The notes: generated by a model not told the origin, from the letters alone. A DNA stretch of 32,472 bases from Acidobacteriota bacterium (GCA_013289875.1 JABCZC010000051.1:1-32472); one strand, 5' to 3'. Shown: positions 15,885 to 23,976, counted from the first letter of the stretch. Made by a program: numbers and translations.

Positions 15885-16817
15885 ATGACCCGGCCGAAAA
15901 GGATCGTTCCCAATAAAGCGGCCGCTCGCCTTGCCGTCCACGCGCCTGTTTCTCATGCCGAGCCGCGGCACGAGCTGGTCATTCTCACCGGATTATCCGG
16001 CTCCGGCAAAGCTTCGGCGCTCAAGGCCTTTGAAGACCTCGGCTATTACGCCGTCGACAATCTCCCCATCGACCTCCTCACGCCTTTCGCCGAACTGGCG
16101 GCGCAGTCGGTCGAGAACACCCGCGCCGCGCTGGTCGTCGATGTGCGCGAAGGGCAGCGCCTGGAGCGCTTTCCCGCCATGTTGAGAGAAGTGCGCAAGC
16201 GCCTCTCCACCACCGTCATCTATCTCGAGGCCTCCAAGGCCGCTCTTCTCCGCCGCTTTTCCGAAACGCGTCGTCCCCATCCGCTCGGCCGTGAAGCGAT
16301 GGTCGGACCTGCGATTCAAGCCGAGCGCAAGCTGCTCGACCCCATCCGCAACGTCGCCGACATCCTCATCGATACCACCAACTTCAACGTGCACGAGCTT
16401 CGCGCCTACATCCAGAACCAGTTCGAGCGCGAGTCCGACGGCAAGAGCCTGCTCGTTTCCTCCATCAGCTTCGGCTACAAGAACGGAGTGCCGCTCGAGG
16501 CCGACCTTGTCTTCGATGTGCGCTTCCTGCCCAACCCGCACTTCATCCCCGAGTTCCGCCATCTCACCGGCCGCCATCCCAAAGTCATCGCCTACGTGCG
16601 CAAATTCGCGCAGACGCAGGAATTCCTGGGCCGCGTTACCGATCTGCTGCTCTTCCTGCTTCCGCACTACATCCACGAGGGCAAGAGCTATCTGACGGTG
16701 GCTTTCGGATGCACCGGCGGGCAGCATCGATCGGTGATGATCGCGGAAGAGATGCGCAAACGCCTCGCGAAAGAAGGCTACCGCGTAAAAACCGCGCATC
16801 GGGATATGCCGCGCTGA
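15885..16817 (+). CDS. rapZ: RapZ/YvcJ-type nucleotide-binding protein (RNase adapter family)
   Basis: P-loop protein of 310 residues. In Enterobacteria RapZ senses glucosamine-6-phosphate and guides RNase E to the GlmZ sRNA; in other phyla the role is not settled. Walker A is GLSGSGKAS (36-44). YYAVDNLPIDLL follows, then DVREGQRLERF, and the C-terminal domain carries SISFGYKNGVPLEADLVFDVRFLPNPHF and CTGGQHRSV, the family's second signature. The N-terminal 28 residues form a basic extension. The gene starts 39 bases after hpf. No hprK or PTS gene lies between or after them here, unlike many rpoN-hpf-rapZ clusters. No ribosome site is seen. Confidence 0.93.
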   Translation: MTRPKRIVPNKAAARLAVHAPVSHAEPRHELVILTGLSGSGKASALKAFEDLGYYAVDNLPIDLLTPFAELAAQSVENTRAALVVDVREGQRLERFPAMLREVRKRLSTTVIYLEASKAALLRRFSETRRPHPLGREAMVGPAIQAERKLLDPIRNVADILIDTTNFNVHELRAYIQNQFERESDGKSLLVSSISFGYKNGVPLEADLVFDVRFLPNPHFIPEFRHLTGRHPKVIAYVRKFAQTQEFLGRVTDLLLFLLPHYIHEGKSYLTVAFGCTGGQHRSVMIAEEMRKRLAKEGYRVKTAHRDMPR

Positions 16818-16884
16818 TTAAGGCCTGCCTGAATCCCGCATCCCTCGGTACGAATCTACTCCTGCAGACAACACAGGAGTCATC

Positions 16885-17664
16885 ATGGATCTCGGACTCA
16901 AGGGCAAGCGCGCACTCGTTACTGGCTCAACCGCAGGCATCGGATTCGCCATCGCCAAACTCCTCGCGCGCGAAGGCGCATTCGTCTATGTCAATGGACG
17001 CACCGAGGAGCGCGTCAACAGGGCCGTCGGCGAGATCGAGGGCAAGGTGGATGGCGTTGCCGCCGACCTGAGCACCGAAGAAGGCGCAAAGACGCTCTTC
17101 TCTCGCGTCCCACACCTTGATGTACTGGTCAACAATCTCGGCATCTTTGAGACTAGGCCATTCCTTGAAATCGACGACGCCGACTGGCGGCGATTTTTCG
17201 AGACGAACGTGCTTTCCGGAGTGCGCCTGTCGCGCCATTATCTCCCCCAGATGCTCGAGAAGAAGTGGGGCCGCGTGATCTTCATCTCCAGCGAATCAGG
17301 CGTGCAGATTCCCGCTGAGATGGTGCACTACGGCATGACCAAGACCGCGCAGATGGCCGTCGCGCGCGGCATCGCCGAGTCATTCCCGGCCAGCGGCATC
17401 ACGGTCAACTCCGTGCTGGTCGGCCCCACTGAGAGCGAGGGCGTGGCTACCTTCGTCGAGAGCCTGGCCGCGCAGCAGGGCAAGACGAAGGAAGTGCTTG
17501 CCCGCGAGTTCTTCGAGCATGCCCGGCCCAGCAGTCTGATCAAGCGCTTCGAGACTCCGGAAGAAGTCGCCGCGATGGTCGTTTATCTATGCAGCGAGGC
17601 AGCTTCGGCGACGACCGGCTCCGCGATCCGCGTTGATGGGGGCGTGATCCGCGCTATCGCATGA
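16885..17664 (+). CDS. SDR family NAD(P)-dependent oxidoreductase
   Basis: Classical short-chain dehydrogenase/reductase of 259 residues. The cofactor motif TGSTAGIG is at 14-21, followed by VNGRTEERV at the end of beta-2, where the Arg favours NADP(H). The usual NNAG is NNLG here (near 89-92). The catalytic set is Ser near 133 (FISSES), Tyr in VHYGMTK and the Lys four residues later. The C-terminus has the family's GSAIRVDGG. The substrate is unknown. The long helical segment with EVLAREFFEHARPSSLIKRF resembles 3-oxoacyl-ACP reductase-like SDRs, but that does not fix function. ACAGGAG lies 6 bases before the ATG. It sits alone between rapZ and the exporter operon. Confidence 0.9.
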   Translation: MDLGLKGKRALVTGSTAGIGFAIAKLLAREGAFVYVNGRTEERVNRAVGEIEGKVDGVAADLSTEEGAKTLFSRVPHLDVLVNNLGIFETRPFLEIDDADWRRFFETNVLSGVRLSRHYLPQMLEKKWGRVIFISSESGVQIPAEMVHYGMTKTAQMAVARGIAESFPASGITVNSVLVGPTESEGVATFVESLAAQQGKTKEVLAREFFEHARPSSLIKRFETPEEVAAMVVYLCSEAASATTGSAIRVDGGVIRAIA

Positions 17665-17685
17665 GAAGTGAGTCGACCTCCAGCG

Positions 17686-17691
17686 TAGAAT
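17686..17691 (+). promoter_or_regulatory. -10-like TAGAAT for the small membrane ORF
   Basis: TAGAAT would start transcription near 17698, giving a leader of about 30 bases that contains GGAGAAAGG before the GTG at 17728. Confidence 0.3.
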
Positions 17692-17727
17692 CGGCGCAGT
17701 AGCGTCTGCGCTGGAGAAAGGCCTTCC

Positions 17728-17811
17728 GTGAGCTTTCGGTCCCTCGTCCTGCTCATTCTGGCTGGAGTCATCGTGCTGGTACTCATCCGCCGGCGCGGTT
17801 CTAGGCGGTAG
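17728..17811 (+). CDS. Possible 27-residue single-TM membrane peptide
   Basis: Short reading frame with a GTG start. GGAGAAAGG at 17713-17721 lies 6 bases upstream, and a -10-like TAGAAT sits at 17686-17691. The peptide begins MSFRSLVLLILAGVIVLVLI, a continuous hydrophobic stretch long enough to span a membrane, and ends in a strongly basic tail (RRRGSRR), which would stay cytoplasmic by the positive-inside rule. No function can be assigned; many small membrane peptides modulate neighbouring transporters, and the MsbA-like exporter starts about 110 bases downstream. Chance occurrence is possible for so short a frame. Evidence is limited to the ribosome site, promoter-like hexamer and TM-like composition. 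Confidence 0.4.
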   Translation: MSFRSLVLLILAGVIVLVLIRRRGSRR

Positions 17812-17862
17812 CGTGTTGACCAGCCGAAGGCCTCTCCGTGTGCCCAGCCGCGGCAAACAGTC

Positions 17863-17868
17863 TAAAAT
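17863..17868 (+). promoter_or_regulatory. -10-like TAAAAT for the exporter-yicC-gmk-rpoZ operon
   Basis: TAAAAT is followed by 6 bases and then ATG 17875, the first codon of a 16-codon upstream ORF. It is also the best promoter candidate for the MsbA-like exporter, giving a leader of about 47 bases. Confidence 0.45.
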
Positions 17869-17874
17869 AACGGA

Positions 17875-17925
17875 ATGATCTGGCAGTCGTGGCCAATTGA
17901 GCCGCTACCTGGGAAGAAGCAATGA
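17875..17925 (+). CDS. Predicted 16-codon leaderless upstream ORF overlapping the exporter start
   Basis: ATG 17875 opens MIWQSWPIEPLPGKKQ and ends in TGA at 17923-17925, which overlaps the exporter ATG (17922) as ATGA. A TAAAAT hexamer ends exactly 6 bases before the ATG, so the mRNA would start at this codon. Two of the 16 codons are Trp. The likely role, if translated, is translational coupling or attenuation of the downstream operon rather than making a functional peptide. It could also simply be the 5' leader of the exporter, whose own Shine-Dalgarno sequence (GGGAAGAAG) lies inside this ORF. Confidence 0.35.
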   Translation: MIWQSWPIEPLPGKKQ

Positions 17926-19784
17926 AGCGAGGGTGGCGACTGCTCCATTACGCCGGCCGATACTGGCTTCAGATCATCTCCGCCGTTGTGCTGGCCGCTG
18001 CTGTTGGACTCCTCGACGCCTTTCGCGTTCTGCTCGTTGGTCCCATTTTCGACAACGTCCTCCATCCCGGAGGCAGCCGCAAAGACATTACGCTTCTCTC
18101 CGCGCTGGGAACCCGATTTCACATCGACCTTCAGAGCCTCGTCCCATCGCACTTTCACAATGACTGGACCGTCGTTGCGTTCGCCTTCGTTGGCTCTACG
18201 CTTCTGAAGGGCATCTGCGACTACACCGGAACCTACCTCGCCAACTACGCCGGCTTCGGAATGATCACCGATCTGCGCGACGATCTATACGAAGCCATCC
18301 TGCGCCGCTCGATCTCTTTTTTCCAGAAACACGCCACCGGCACGCTGCTCTCCGCGCTCATCAATGACATCGAACGCGTGCAATACGCCATGTCGTCGGT
18401 GCTGTCGGATTTTCTCCAGCAAGTCTTCACGCTCATCTTTACGGCTGCGGTGGTCATCTTTCTCGGCGGCAAGCTCGCGTGGGTTCTACTGCTCTTTGTT
18501 CCCATCGTCCTCGGCTCGATCAGAAAAATCGGCCGCGGCGTCCGCCAGACCACGCGCAAAGGCCAGGACAAGCTGGCCGAAATCCAGAACATCCTGCACG
18601 AAACTATCACCGGCAATCGCATCGTCAAGGCCTTCAATATGGAGTTCTGGGAGGTGCTGCGCTTCCGCCAGGCCGCGCGCCGTCTCTTTCGCGCCAATCT
18701 CAGTTCGGTGCGCGCCCAGGCCATCAGCTCGCCGCTCATGGACCTGATCGGAGCCGTGGCTATCGCCCTGCTGCTTCTCTTTGGGCGCAACGCGATCAAC
18801 AGCCACGTGATGACGACGGGCACGTTCTTCGCTTTCATCGTCGCGCTCTTCAAGCTCTACGATCCGGTGCGCCGTTCAGCGGTGTACTACAACAGCTTCC
18901 AGCAGGCGCTCGGCGCGTCGCAGGCCATCTTCGAATTCATGGAAGACCAGGACGAAGTCGTCGAGCGCAAGCACCCATTCCACCTGAAGGGTTTTCGTGA
19001 GGCGATCCGATTGGAGAACGTGGGCTTTGCCTACAGCAGCGACGAAGGCAAAAGGGAAGTCCTGCATAACATCGATCTCGACATTCGACACGGCGAAGTG
19101 ATCGCACTCGTCGGCCCGAGTGGAGCAGGGAAGTCGACCCTCGTGAATCTCATCCCGCGCTTCTTTGACGCCACCTCGGGTCGCGCCCTCATCGATGGAC
19201 ACGACCTGCGCGATGTGAGCTTGAGATCGTTGCGGGAACAAATCGGCAAGGTCACGCAGGAGACGATCCTCTTCAACGACACCGTGCGCAACAACATTGC
19301 CTATGGACAGCCTGATGTGCCGCTTTCGCGCGTGGTTAAAGCCGCGCATGCCGCTCTTGCACACGACTTTATCCTGCAGATGCCGGATGGTTACGACACC
19401 ATCATCGGCGAGAAAGGCTTCCGCCTTTCCGGAGGCGAGCGTCAGCGACTGGCCATTGCCCGCGCTATTCTGAAGGACGCCCCCGTGCTCATTCTCGACG
19501 AGGCTACCTCCGCACTCGATAACGAAAGTGAATCACTCGTACAGACGGCGCTGAGCAATCTGATGACTGGTCGCACGGTTATTGTGATTGCGCACCGGCT
19601 CTCGACGGTTCGCCGCGCTACGCGCATCGCGGTGCTCGAGCAGGGACGCATCACCGCTATCGGCTCACACGAGGAGCTGCTGCAAATCTCGCCCACGTAC
19701 CAGAAGCTATATCGCCTGCAGTTCATGGGCGCCGACGAATACGACTCGCGCGAACCGGCCCTGCTGGGAAAGGTGGATGCATGA
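17922..19784 (+). CDS. MsbA-like ABC exporter (fused TMD-NBD), possible lipid A flippase
   Basis: Half-size type IV ABC exporter of 620 residues, working as a homodimer. The six-helix transmembrane domain spans about 1-325 (first helix near 15-40, WLQIISAVVLAAAVGLLDAF). The ATPase domain spans about 350-590, with Walker A GPSGAGKST (398-406), signature LSGGE (502-506), Walker B PVLILDEATSALD and an H-loop in VIVIAHRLSTV. A role in flipping lipid A-core or another lipid is inferred from similarity to MsbA and from the nearby lpt genes; multidrug export is the alternative. The start at 17922 overlaps the upstream ORF stop as ATGA, and its own stop overlaps the yicC start as ATGA, so translation is coupled on both sides. 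Confidence 0.88.
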   Translation: MKRGWRLLHYAGRYWLQIISAVVLAAAVGLLDAFRVLLVGPIFDNVLHPGGSRKDITLLSALGTRFHIDLQSLVPSHFHNDWTVVAFAFVGSTLLKGICDYTGTYLANYAGFGMITDLRDDLYEAILRRSISFFQKHATGTLLSALINDIERVQYAMSSVLSDFLQQVFTLIFTAAVVIFLGGKLAWVLLLFVPIVLGSIRKIGRGVRQTTRKGQDKLAEIQNILHETITGNRIVKAFNMEFWEVLRFRQAARRLFRANLSSVRAQAISSPLMDLIGAVAIALLLLFGRNAINSHVMTTGTFFAFIVALFKLYDPVRRSAVYYNSFQQALGASQAIFEFMEDQDEVVERKHPFHLKGFREAIRLENVGFAYSSDEGKREVLHNIDLDIRHGEVIALVGPSGAGKSTLVNLIPRFFDATSGRALIDGHDLRDVSLRSLREQIGKVTQETILFNDTVRNNIAYGQPDVPLSRVVKAAHAALAHDFILQMPDGYDTIIGEKGFRLSGGERQRLAIARAILKDAPVLILDEATSALDNESESLVQTALSNLMTGRTVIVIAHRLSTVRRATRIAVLEQGRITAIGSHEELLQISPTYQKLYRLQFMGADEYDSREPALLGKVDA

Positions 19785-20728
19785 GTACGCCAGCACCTGT
19801 TTCCTCGCCAGTCTATTCCATGACCGGATTCGCCCGCACTTCGGGGCGCGTTTCCGAATCGCTCAGCTTCGCCCTCAGCCTCAAGAGCGTCAACCATCGC
19901 TTCCTTGACCTGCACATGCGCCTGCCAGGCGGAACCGAGTCGCTCGAGATGCAGCTTCGCCGCCTGCTCAAACAGAAACTGGTGCGCGGTCACGTCGAAG
20001 TTACGCTCAACCTCGACCGGGGCCAGAAGACTGAGACGGCTTATGACGCGGCGCTTGTGGAAACCTATCTCACCGCTTTCCGCAGCGCCTCCGCGCAGCA
20101 TGGATTGCTGGGTGCGCCGGACCTGAATGCCATCTTCCGCCTGCCTGGCATCTTCAACGGCGATAGCCGCTCCTATGAGAAGGCTTCAGGGGATCGCGGC
20201 TCCGAAGAAGAAGCCCGCGCTCTCGAAGCCGCGGTCCTTGAAGGGATCCCGCGGCTCATCGACGCCCTGAACGTCATGCGCGCGCAGGAAGGTGCGGCCC
20301 TTGCGGCTGAATTGCACGCCGCCCTCGACCGCCTGCGCAGCCTGGTCGACGAAGCGGCGGAGTTGCGCGAAGATGTGCGCCAGGCTTACTTCGAGCGGAT
20401 CAGCCAGCGGCTCGCAGCCATGCTCGATGGATCGTTCGACCGCGATCGCGTGTTGCAGGAGGCCGCGCTGCTCGCCGAGCGCAGCGATGTGGACGAAGAA
20501 GTAACGCGCCTGCGCACCCATATCGATCACTTCCGGTCACTGGTGGAGAACGGCGGCGAAATTGGCAAGAAGCTCGACTTCCTGTTGCAGGAAATGAACC
20601 GCGAAGCCAACACCCTGCTTTCCAAAACAGGCGGTGTTGCCGGAAATGGTCCGCGCATCACCGAACTTGGCCTGGGCATGAAATCCGAAATAGAAAAAGC
20701 GCGCGAACAGATTCAAAATCTTGAGTAG
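19781..20728 (+). CDS. yicC: YicC/YloC family endoribonuclease
   Basis: Member of the widespread YicC family, shown in E. coli to have endoribonuclease activity; the cellular role is only partly known. The 315 residues comprise the N-terminal domain beginning YSMTGFARTSG with SLKSVNHRFLDLHMRLPG, a helical middle, and the C-terminal DUF1732 domain with RTHIDHFRSLVENGGEIGKK and FLLQEMNREANTLLSKTG, which is highly conserved and probably holds the active region. The ATG overlaps the exporter stop by 4 bases (ATGA). It is followed by gmk, the usual YicC neighbour in many phyla. Confidence 0.93.
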   Translation: MSTPAPVSSPVYSMTGFARTSGRVSESLSFALSLKSVNHRFLDLHMRLPGGTESLEMQLRRLLKQKLVRGHVEVTLNLDRGQKTETAYDAALVETYLTAFRSASAQHGLLGAPDLNAIFRLPGIFNGDSRSYEKASGDRGSEEEARALEAAVLEGIPRLIDALNVMRAQEGAALAAELHAALDRLRSLVDEAAELREDVRQAYFERISQRLAAMLDGSFDRDRVLQEAALLAERSDVDEEVTRLRTHIDHFRSLVENGGEIGKKLDFLLQEMNREANTLLSKTGGVAGNGPRITELGLGMKSEIEKAREQIQNLE

Positions 20729-20759
20729 GGACGCGAATACAAAGGAGAACACCAGCACT

Positions 20760-21470
20760 TTGGCAGGCATCTTGTTTCTCATCTCGGCTCCCTCCGGCTC
20801 GGGCAAATCATCGCTGGTGAACCGGCTTCGCTCGCTGGTGGAAAACCTCGAGTTTTCCGTCTCGTACACGTCGCGCACGCCGCGCGGCTCCGAGCAGGAG
20901 GCCCGCGAATATCATTTCATCTCGCGCGACGAATTCGAGCGAATGATTCACGCCGGCGAATTCCTGGAGTATGCCGATGTCTTCGGCAACTACTACGGTA
21001 CGGCGCGACAACCGATTAATGAGGCCTTCGCCAAGGGCAAAGATGTGCTGCTGGATATCGATGTGCAGGGCGCTTCGCAGGTGCGCAACAAGATGTCTGA
21101 CTCCGTCAACATTTTCCTGATGCCGCCTTCACCGGATGATCTTGCTTATCGCCTGCGCAGCCGCAGTCGCGCGGAAGGTGCTGTGCAGGAAGAGATTATC
21201 CGGCGTCGACTCGCCAAGGCTCGCGAGGAGATTGAGAATTACCGCGAATATGGCTATATTCTGGTCAACGATATTCTCGACCGCGCGGTCGAGGAAATGG
21301 CAGCCATCGTCGCCGCCGAGCGTATGAGCCGCAACCACGGCCCATCGACTCGCGACGACGAGGAGCTGATCGCAAAGGCGGAAAAATGCCGCCAGCGAAA
21401 TTCTGAAGTGCGAATTAAACCCGTGCTCCAGGCTTTCGGAGTCGTCAACGCTGAGGCCACTCCGGTGTGA
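20760..21470 (+). CDS. gmk: Guanylate kinase
   Basis: Phosphorylates GMP to GDP with ATP, an essential step of guanine nucleotide and (p)ppGpp metabolism. P-loop APSGSGKSS lies near residues 9-17. The GMP-binding region has SYTSRTPRGSEQEAREYHF and EFLEYADVFGNYYGT. DVLLDIDVQGASQVR and the lid RLAKAREEIENYREYGYILVND follow. At 236 residues it has a C-terminal tail of about 30 residues beyond typical Gmk. The start is uncertain: TTG 20760 gives LAGILFLISAPSG, matching the family N-terminus, but its AAAGGAG (20741-20747) is 12 bases away. TTG 20721 would add 13 residues and overlap yicC without a ribosome site. It lies in the operon with yicC and rpoZ. Confidence 0.93.
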   Translation: MAGILFLISAPSGSGKSSLVNRLRSLVENLEFSVSYTSRTPRGSEQEAREYHFISRDEFERMIHAGEFLEYADVFGNYYGTARQPINEAFAKGKDVLLDIDVQGASQVRNKMSDSVNIFLMPPSPDDLAYRLRSRSRAEGAVQEEIIRRRLAKAREEIENYREYGYILVNDILDRAVEEMAAIVAAERMSRNHGPSTRDDEELIAKAEKCRQRNSEVRIKPVLQAFGVVNAEATPV

Positions 21471-21504
21471 GTTGGTCGAGGTAATTTTTTGGAGAAGAGA
21501 CGCC

Positions 21505-21738
21505 ATGAGTGTTGAACAAGAGTTCGATAGCAATTTTCGCTATGTAATGGTTGCAGCGCGCCGCGCCCGCCAGCTCCAGAATGGCTCGCAGCCGCTGGTT
21601 GATTCCCGTTCCCGTAAGGCCTGCAAAGTTGCACAGGATGAAATCGCCGCCGGCAAGGTCGGTTACGTCAAAGCCGACACACCGGTGATCAAGCCGGAGA
21701 TCGCGGCTCCCGAGATCCCGAAGTTCGTCAGCGTTTAA
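21505..21738 (+). CDS. rpoZ: RNA polymerase omega subunit
   Basis: Small subunit (77 residues) that helps fold and assemble beta' and, in some bacteria, mediates ppGpp response. The conserved core is FRYVMVAARRARQLQNGSQP followed by the RKACKVAQDEIAAGKV segment. The family's helix pattern is present, though the C-terminus is short and Lys/Pro-rich. The start is ATG 21505, with GGAGAAGAG a few bases upstream; the frame extends up to 21472 but without a start that has a ribosome site. It follows gmk by 34 bases, as in many gmk-rpoZ operons. Confidence 0.93.
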   Translation: MSVEQEFDSNFRYVMVAARRARQLQNGSQPLVDSRSRKACKVAQDEIAAGKVGYVKADTPVIKPEIAAPEIPKFVSV

Positions 21739-21792
21739 GCCGGATCGCACACATCGTGTACGGATTTTCGGGTCTCGATTAGCAACCTCCCG

Positions 21793-21798
21793 TAATAT
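21793..21798 (+). promoter_or_regulatory. -10-like TAATAT six bases before the coaBC ATG
   Basis: TAATAT, 6 bases, then ATG 21805, with no Shine-Dalgarno sequence. It fits a leaderless coaBC transcript independent of the upstream rpoZ operon. Confidence 0.45.
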
Positions 21799-21804
21799 TC
21801 AGGT

Positions 21805-23037
21805 ATGAAGGTTACGGTCGGGGTTTCTGGCGGCATCGCCGCTTACAAGGCGGCGGAGCTGGTTCGTGCGCTTCAACAGCAGGCGCTCGATGTCCACGTA
21901 GTGATGACTGAGGCGGCGGTGCAATTTGTTCAGCCGCTCACGTTCGCCTCGCTTACCGGTCACAAGGTCATCACCAGCCTCTGGACTGCGCCTGAGTCGT
22001 CAGACGACAACCTCGACTCGGCCATCGAACACATTGAAGCCGCGCAGACGACCGATGTCCTTGTCGTTGCCCCGGCCACGGCCAGTATTCTGGCTAAATT
22101 CGCGCACGGGATCGCCGACGATTTTCTGACCACGCTCTATCTCGCCACCACTGCGCCGGTAATCGTGGCTCCTGCGATGAACGTGAACATGTGGCAGCAC
22201 CCCGCCACGCAAGCCAATCTCGAAACGCTCGCGAGCCGCAATGTGCACATCGTACCGCCCGACGCCGGATACCTCGCGTGCGGCATGACCGGCAGCGGCC
22301 GCCTCGCCGACACGCCAGCTATCGTTGAAGCGGTCCTCGGTGTGCTGCACCATCGCAACGATCTCGCCGGTGAGATCGTGCTGATAACCGCTGGAGGCAC
22401 CCGCGAAGCTCTCGATCCGGTGCGCTTCCTCGGCAATCGCTCCAGCGGCAAGATGGGATACGCTCTCGCCGAAGCTGCCGAGCGCCGTGGCGCGCGCGTC
22501 ATTCTGGTCACTGCACCCACCGCCCTGCGTCCGCCAGCTAACGTTGAAGTCATCCCCGTCATCACTACCGAAGAAATGCGCGCGGCCGTCCTCGGACGCA
22601 TGGATCAGGCGAGCGTTGTCATCAAGGCTGCCGCCGTCGCCGACTACCGTCCGCTCAAACCGGCCGATCAGAAGATGAAGCGCAGCGGTCCTCTCACTAT
22701 CGAGCTCGAACCGACCGAAGACATCCTCGCCGAGGCCGTAGCCCGCCGCCATTCGGGTCAACTCATCGTTGGCTTCGCCGCCGAGACGCAGGACGCCGTC
22801 GCCCACGCCCGTGCCAAGCTGATGCGCAAGGGCGCTGATGCCATTGTCCTCAACGACGTCTCGCGCGAAGGCATCGGATTCGATTCCGACCGGAACGCGG
22901 TCACCTTTCTCACGCCATCCACCGCTCTTGAGCTCCCGGAGATGGCCAAGCGCGACCTCGCCGACCGCATCCTTCAGGAGATCCTCGGCCTGCGCCGCCC
23001 GCAGAAAGTCGTTGCTGAGAGCATCACCATGGAGTAG
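21805..23037 (+). CDS. coaBC: Bifunctional phosphopantothenoylcysteine decarboxylase/synthetase CoaBC
   Basis: Joins cysteine to 4'-phosphopantothenate (CoaB, CTP-dependent) and decarboxylates the product (CoaC, FMN-dependent) in coenzyme A synthesis. The CoaC domain (1-185) begins VGVSGGIAAYKAAELVR and has the catalytic His76 in AIEHIEAAQ, the substrate clamp PAMNVNMW (123-130) and the Cys159 flap in ACGMTGSGRLAD. The CoaB domain (about 188-400) has ITAGGTREALDPVRFLGN and NRSSGKMG (211-218), AAAVADYRP near 275-283 and the lysines of KMKRSG (290-295). At 410 residues it is of standard length. The ATG lacks a ribosome site but has TAATAT 6 bases upstream. coaBC commonly follows gmk-rpoZ. Confidence 0.96.
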   Translation: MKVTVGVSGGIAAYKAAELVRALQQQALDVHVVMTEAAVQFVQPLTFASLTGHKVITSLWTAPESSDDNLDSAIEHIEAAQTTDVLVVAPATASILAKFAHGIADDFLTTLYLATTAPVIVAPAMNVNMWQHPATQANLETLASRNVHIVPPDAGYLACGMTGSGRLADTPAIVEAVLGVLHHRNDLAGEIVLITAGGTREALDPVRFLGNRSSGKMGYALAEAAERRGARVILVTAPTALRPPANVEVIPVITTEEMRAAVLGRMDQASVVIKAAAVADYRPLKPADQKMKRSGPLTIELEPTEDILAEAVARRHSGQLIVGFAAETQDAVAHARAKLMRKGADAIVLNDVSREGIGFDSDRNAVTFLTPSTALELPEMAKRDLADRILQEILGLRRPQKVVAESITME

Positions 23038-23106
23038 CCGAGGACGGTACTATGGAGTTGGCGCGGATGTATTTTCGGAGCCACTTGAGAGCCGCTCTTC
23101 GCTGAA

Positions 23107-23922
23107 ATGACCCAACTTACCCCCGAACTCGACCAGGCCATCCAGGCCCGCATCCGCTACTTTCGCGATCTGGGCGTCTATGACCTTTATCGCCGAGGCC
23201 AGCCGGTCCCTGACCCAGCTGACGCCGAATTAGCATCCGTATCAGTTACAAATGTCGAACCGGAGCCGCCCATCCCCGAACGCAAACCCATCCCTCCGCC
23301 CCTTGTTTTAGCCGCTTCTGCCGAGAGCATCCCAGCCGCCGATCGCGCTTCTGCACTCCAGACCATCCGTGAAGATATCGGAGACTGCACCCGCTGCCCG
23401 CTCGCGTTCCAGGGCCGCCATACCATCGTCTTCGGCGACGGAGACCCCAATGCGCGCCTCATGTTCATCGGTGAAGGTCCGGGAGCTGACGAAGATGCGC
23501 AGGGGCTGCCTTTCGTCGGTCGGGCCGGGCAGTTGCTCAACAACATGATTGCCGCGATGAGTCTCAAGCGTTCCGAGGTTTACATCGCCAACATCGTCAA
23601 ATGCCGTCCGCCGCAGAACCGTGTCCCCGAGCCCGAAGAAGCGAACACCTGCACGCAGTTCCTCTTCCGCCAAATCGATATAATTCGCCCGCAGGTGATC
23701 GTTGCTCTCGGCGCGACGGCCGCGACCTATCTGCTTGGAGGCAAATCCGCGCTCGCGCGCCTTCGCGGACGTCTGCACGAAGCTCGCGGCACGAAGCTTA
23801 TCGTGACCTATCACCCTGCCTATCTGCTGCGCGACCCGACTCAGAAGAAAGAGGCCTGGAAAGACCTGCAACTCGCCATGACCGAGCTTGGACTCAAGCC
23901 AACGCCGCGTCCGGAGACCTAA
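23107..23922 (+). CDS. Family 4 uracil-DNA glycosylase (iron-sulfur)
   Basis: Removes uracil from DNA to start base-excision repair. The 271 residues include a Pro-rich extension (about 30-85) before the catalytic domain. Four cysteines (94, 97, 166, 182) in the C-x2-C...C...C pattern would bind the family's [4Fe-4S] cluster. Motif 1 is GEGPGADEDAQGLPFVGRAG (123-141), with Glu at the catalytic position as in family 4, and motif 2 is HPAYLLR (236-242). The N-terminal extension is longer than in archaeal members. The ATG has no ribosome site; a -10-like TACTAT lies about 55 bases upstream. It sits between coaBC and priA, genes of replication and repair context. Confidence 0.93.
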   Translation: MTQLTPELDQAIQARIRYFRDLGVYDLYRRGQPVPDPADAELASVSVTNVEPEPPIPERKPIPPPLVLAASAESIPAADRASALQTIREDIGDCTRCPLAFQGRHTIVFGDGDPNARLMFIGEGPGADEDAQGLPFVGRAGQLLNNMIAAMSLKRSEVYIANIVKCRPPQNRVPEPEEANTCTQFLFRQIDIIRPQVIVALGATAATYLLGGKSALARLRGRLHEARGTKLIVTYHPAYLLRDPTQKKEAWKDLQLAMTELGLKPTPRPET

Positions 23923-23970
23923 CTCGTAGCCGGTTGGCCGCTTCTTCGCTGCTCGGACTTCAGCTTCTTG

Positions 23971-23976
23971 TACCCT
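23971..23976 (+). promoter_or_regulatory. -10-like TACCCT seven bases before the priA GTG
   Basis: TACCCT, 7 bases, then GTG 23984, with no Shine-Dalgarno sequence. It matches only the TANNNT core, so it is the weakest member of the leaderless set. Confidence 0.3.

Noticed and set aside
21746..21768. Short stem CGCACAC-ATC-GTGTACG followed by GATTTTC after rpoZ, possible terminator.
   Set aside because: The stem has an internal mismatch and a broken, short U tract; too weak to call.
23067..23105. 12-codon ORF (MYFRSHLRAALR) ending one base before the uracil-DNA glycosylase ATG.
   Set aside because: No ribosome site, and the -10-like TACTAT upstream does not have the 6-7 base spacing seen elsewhere.
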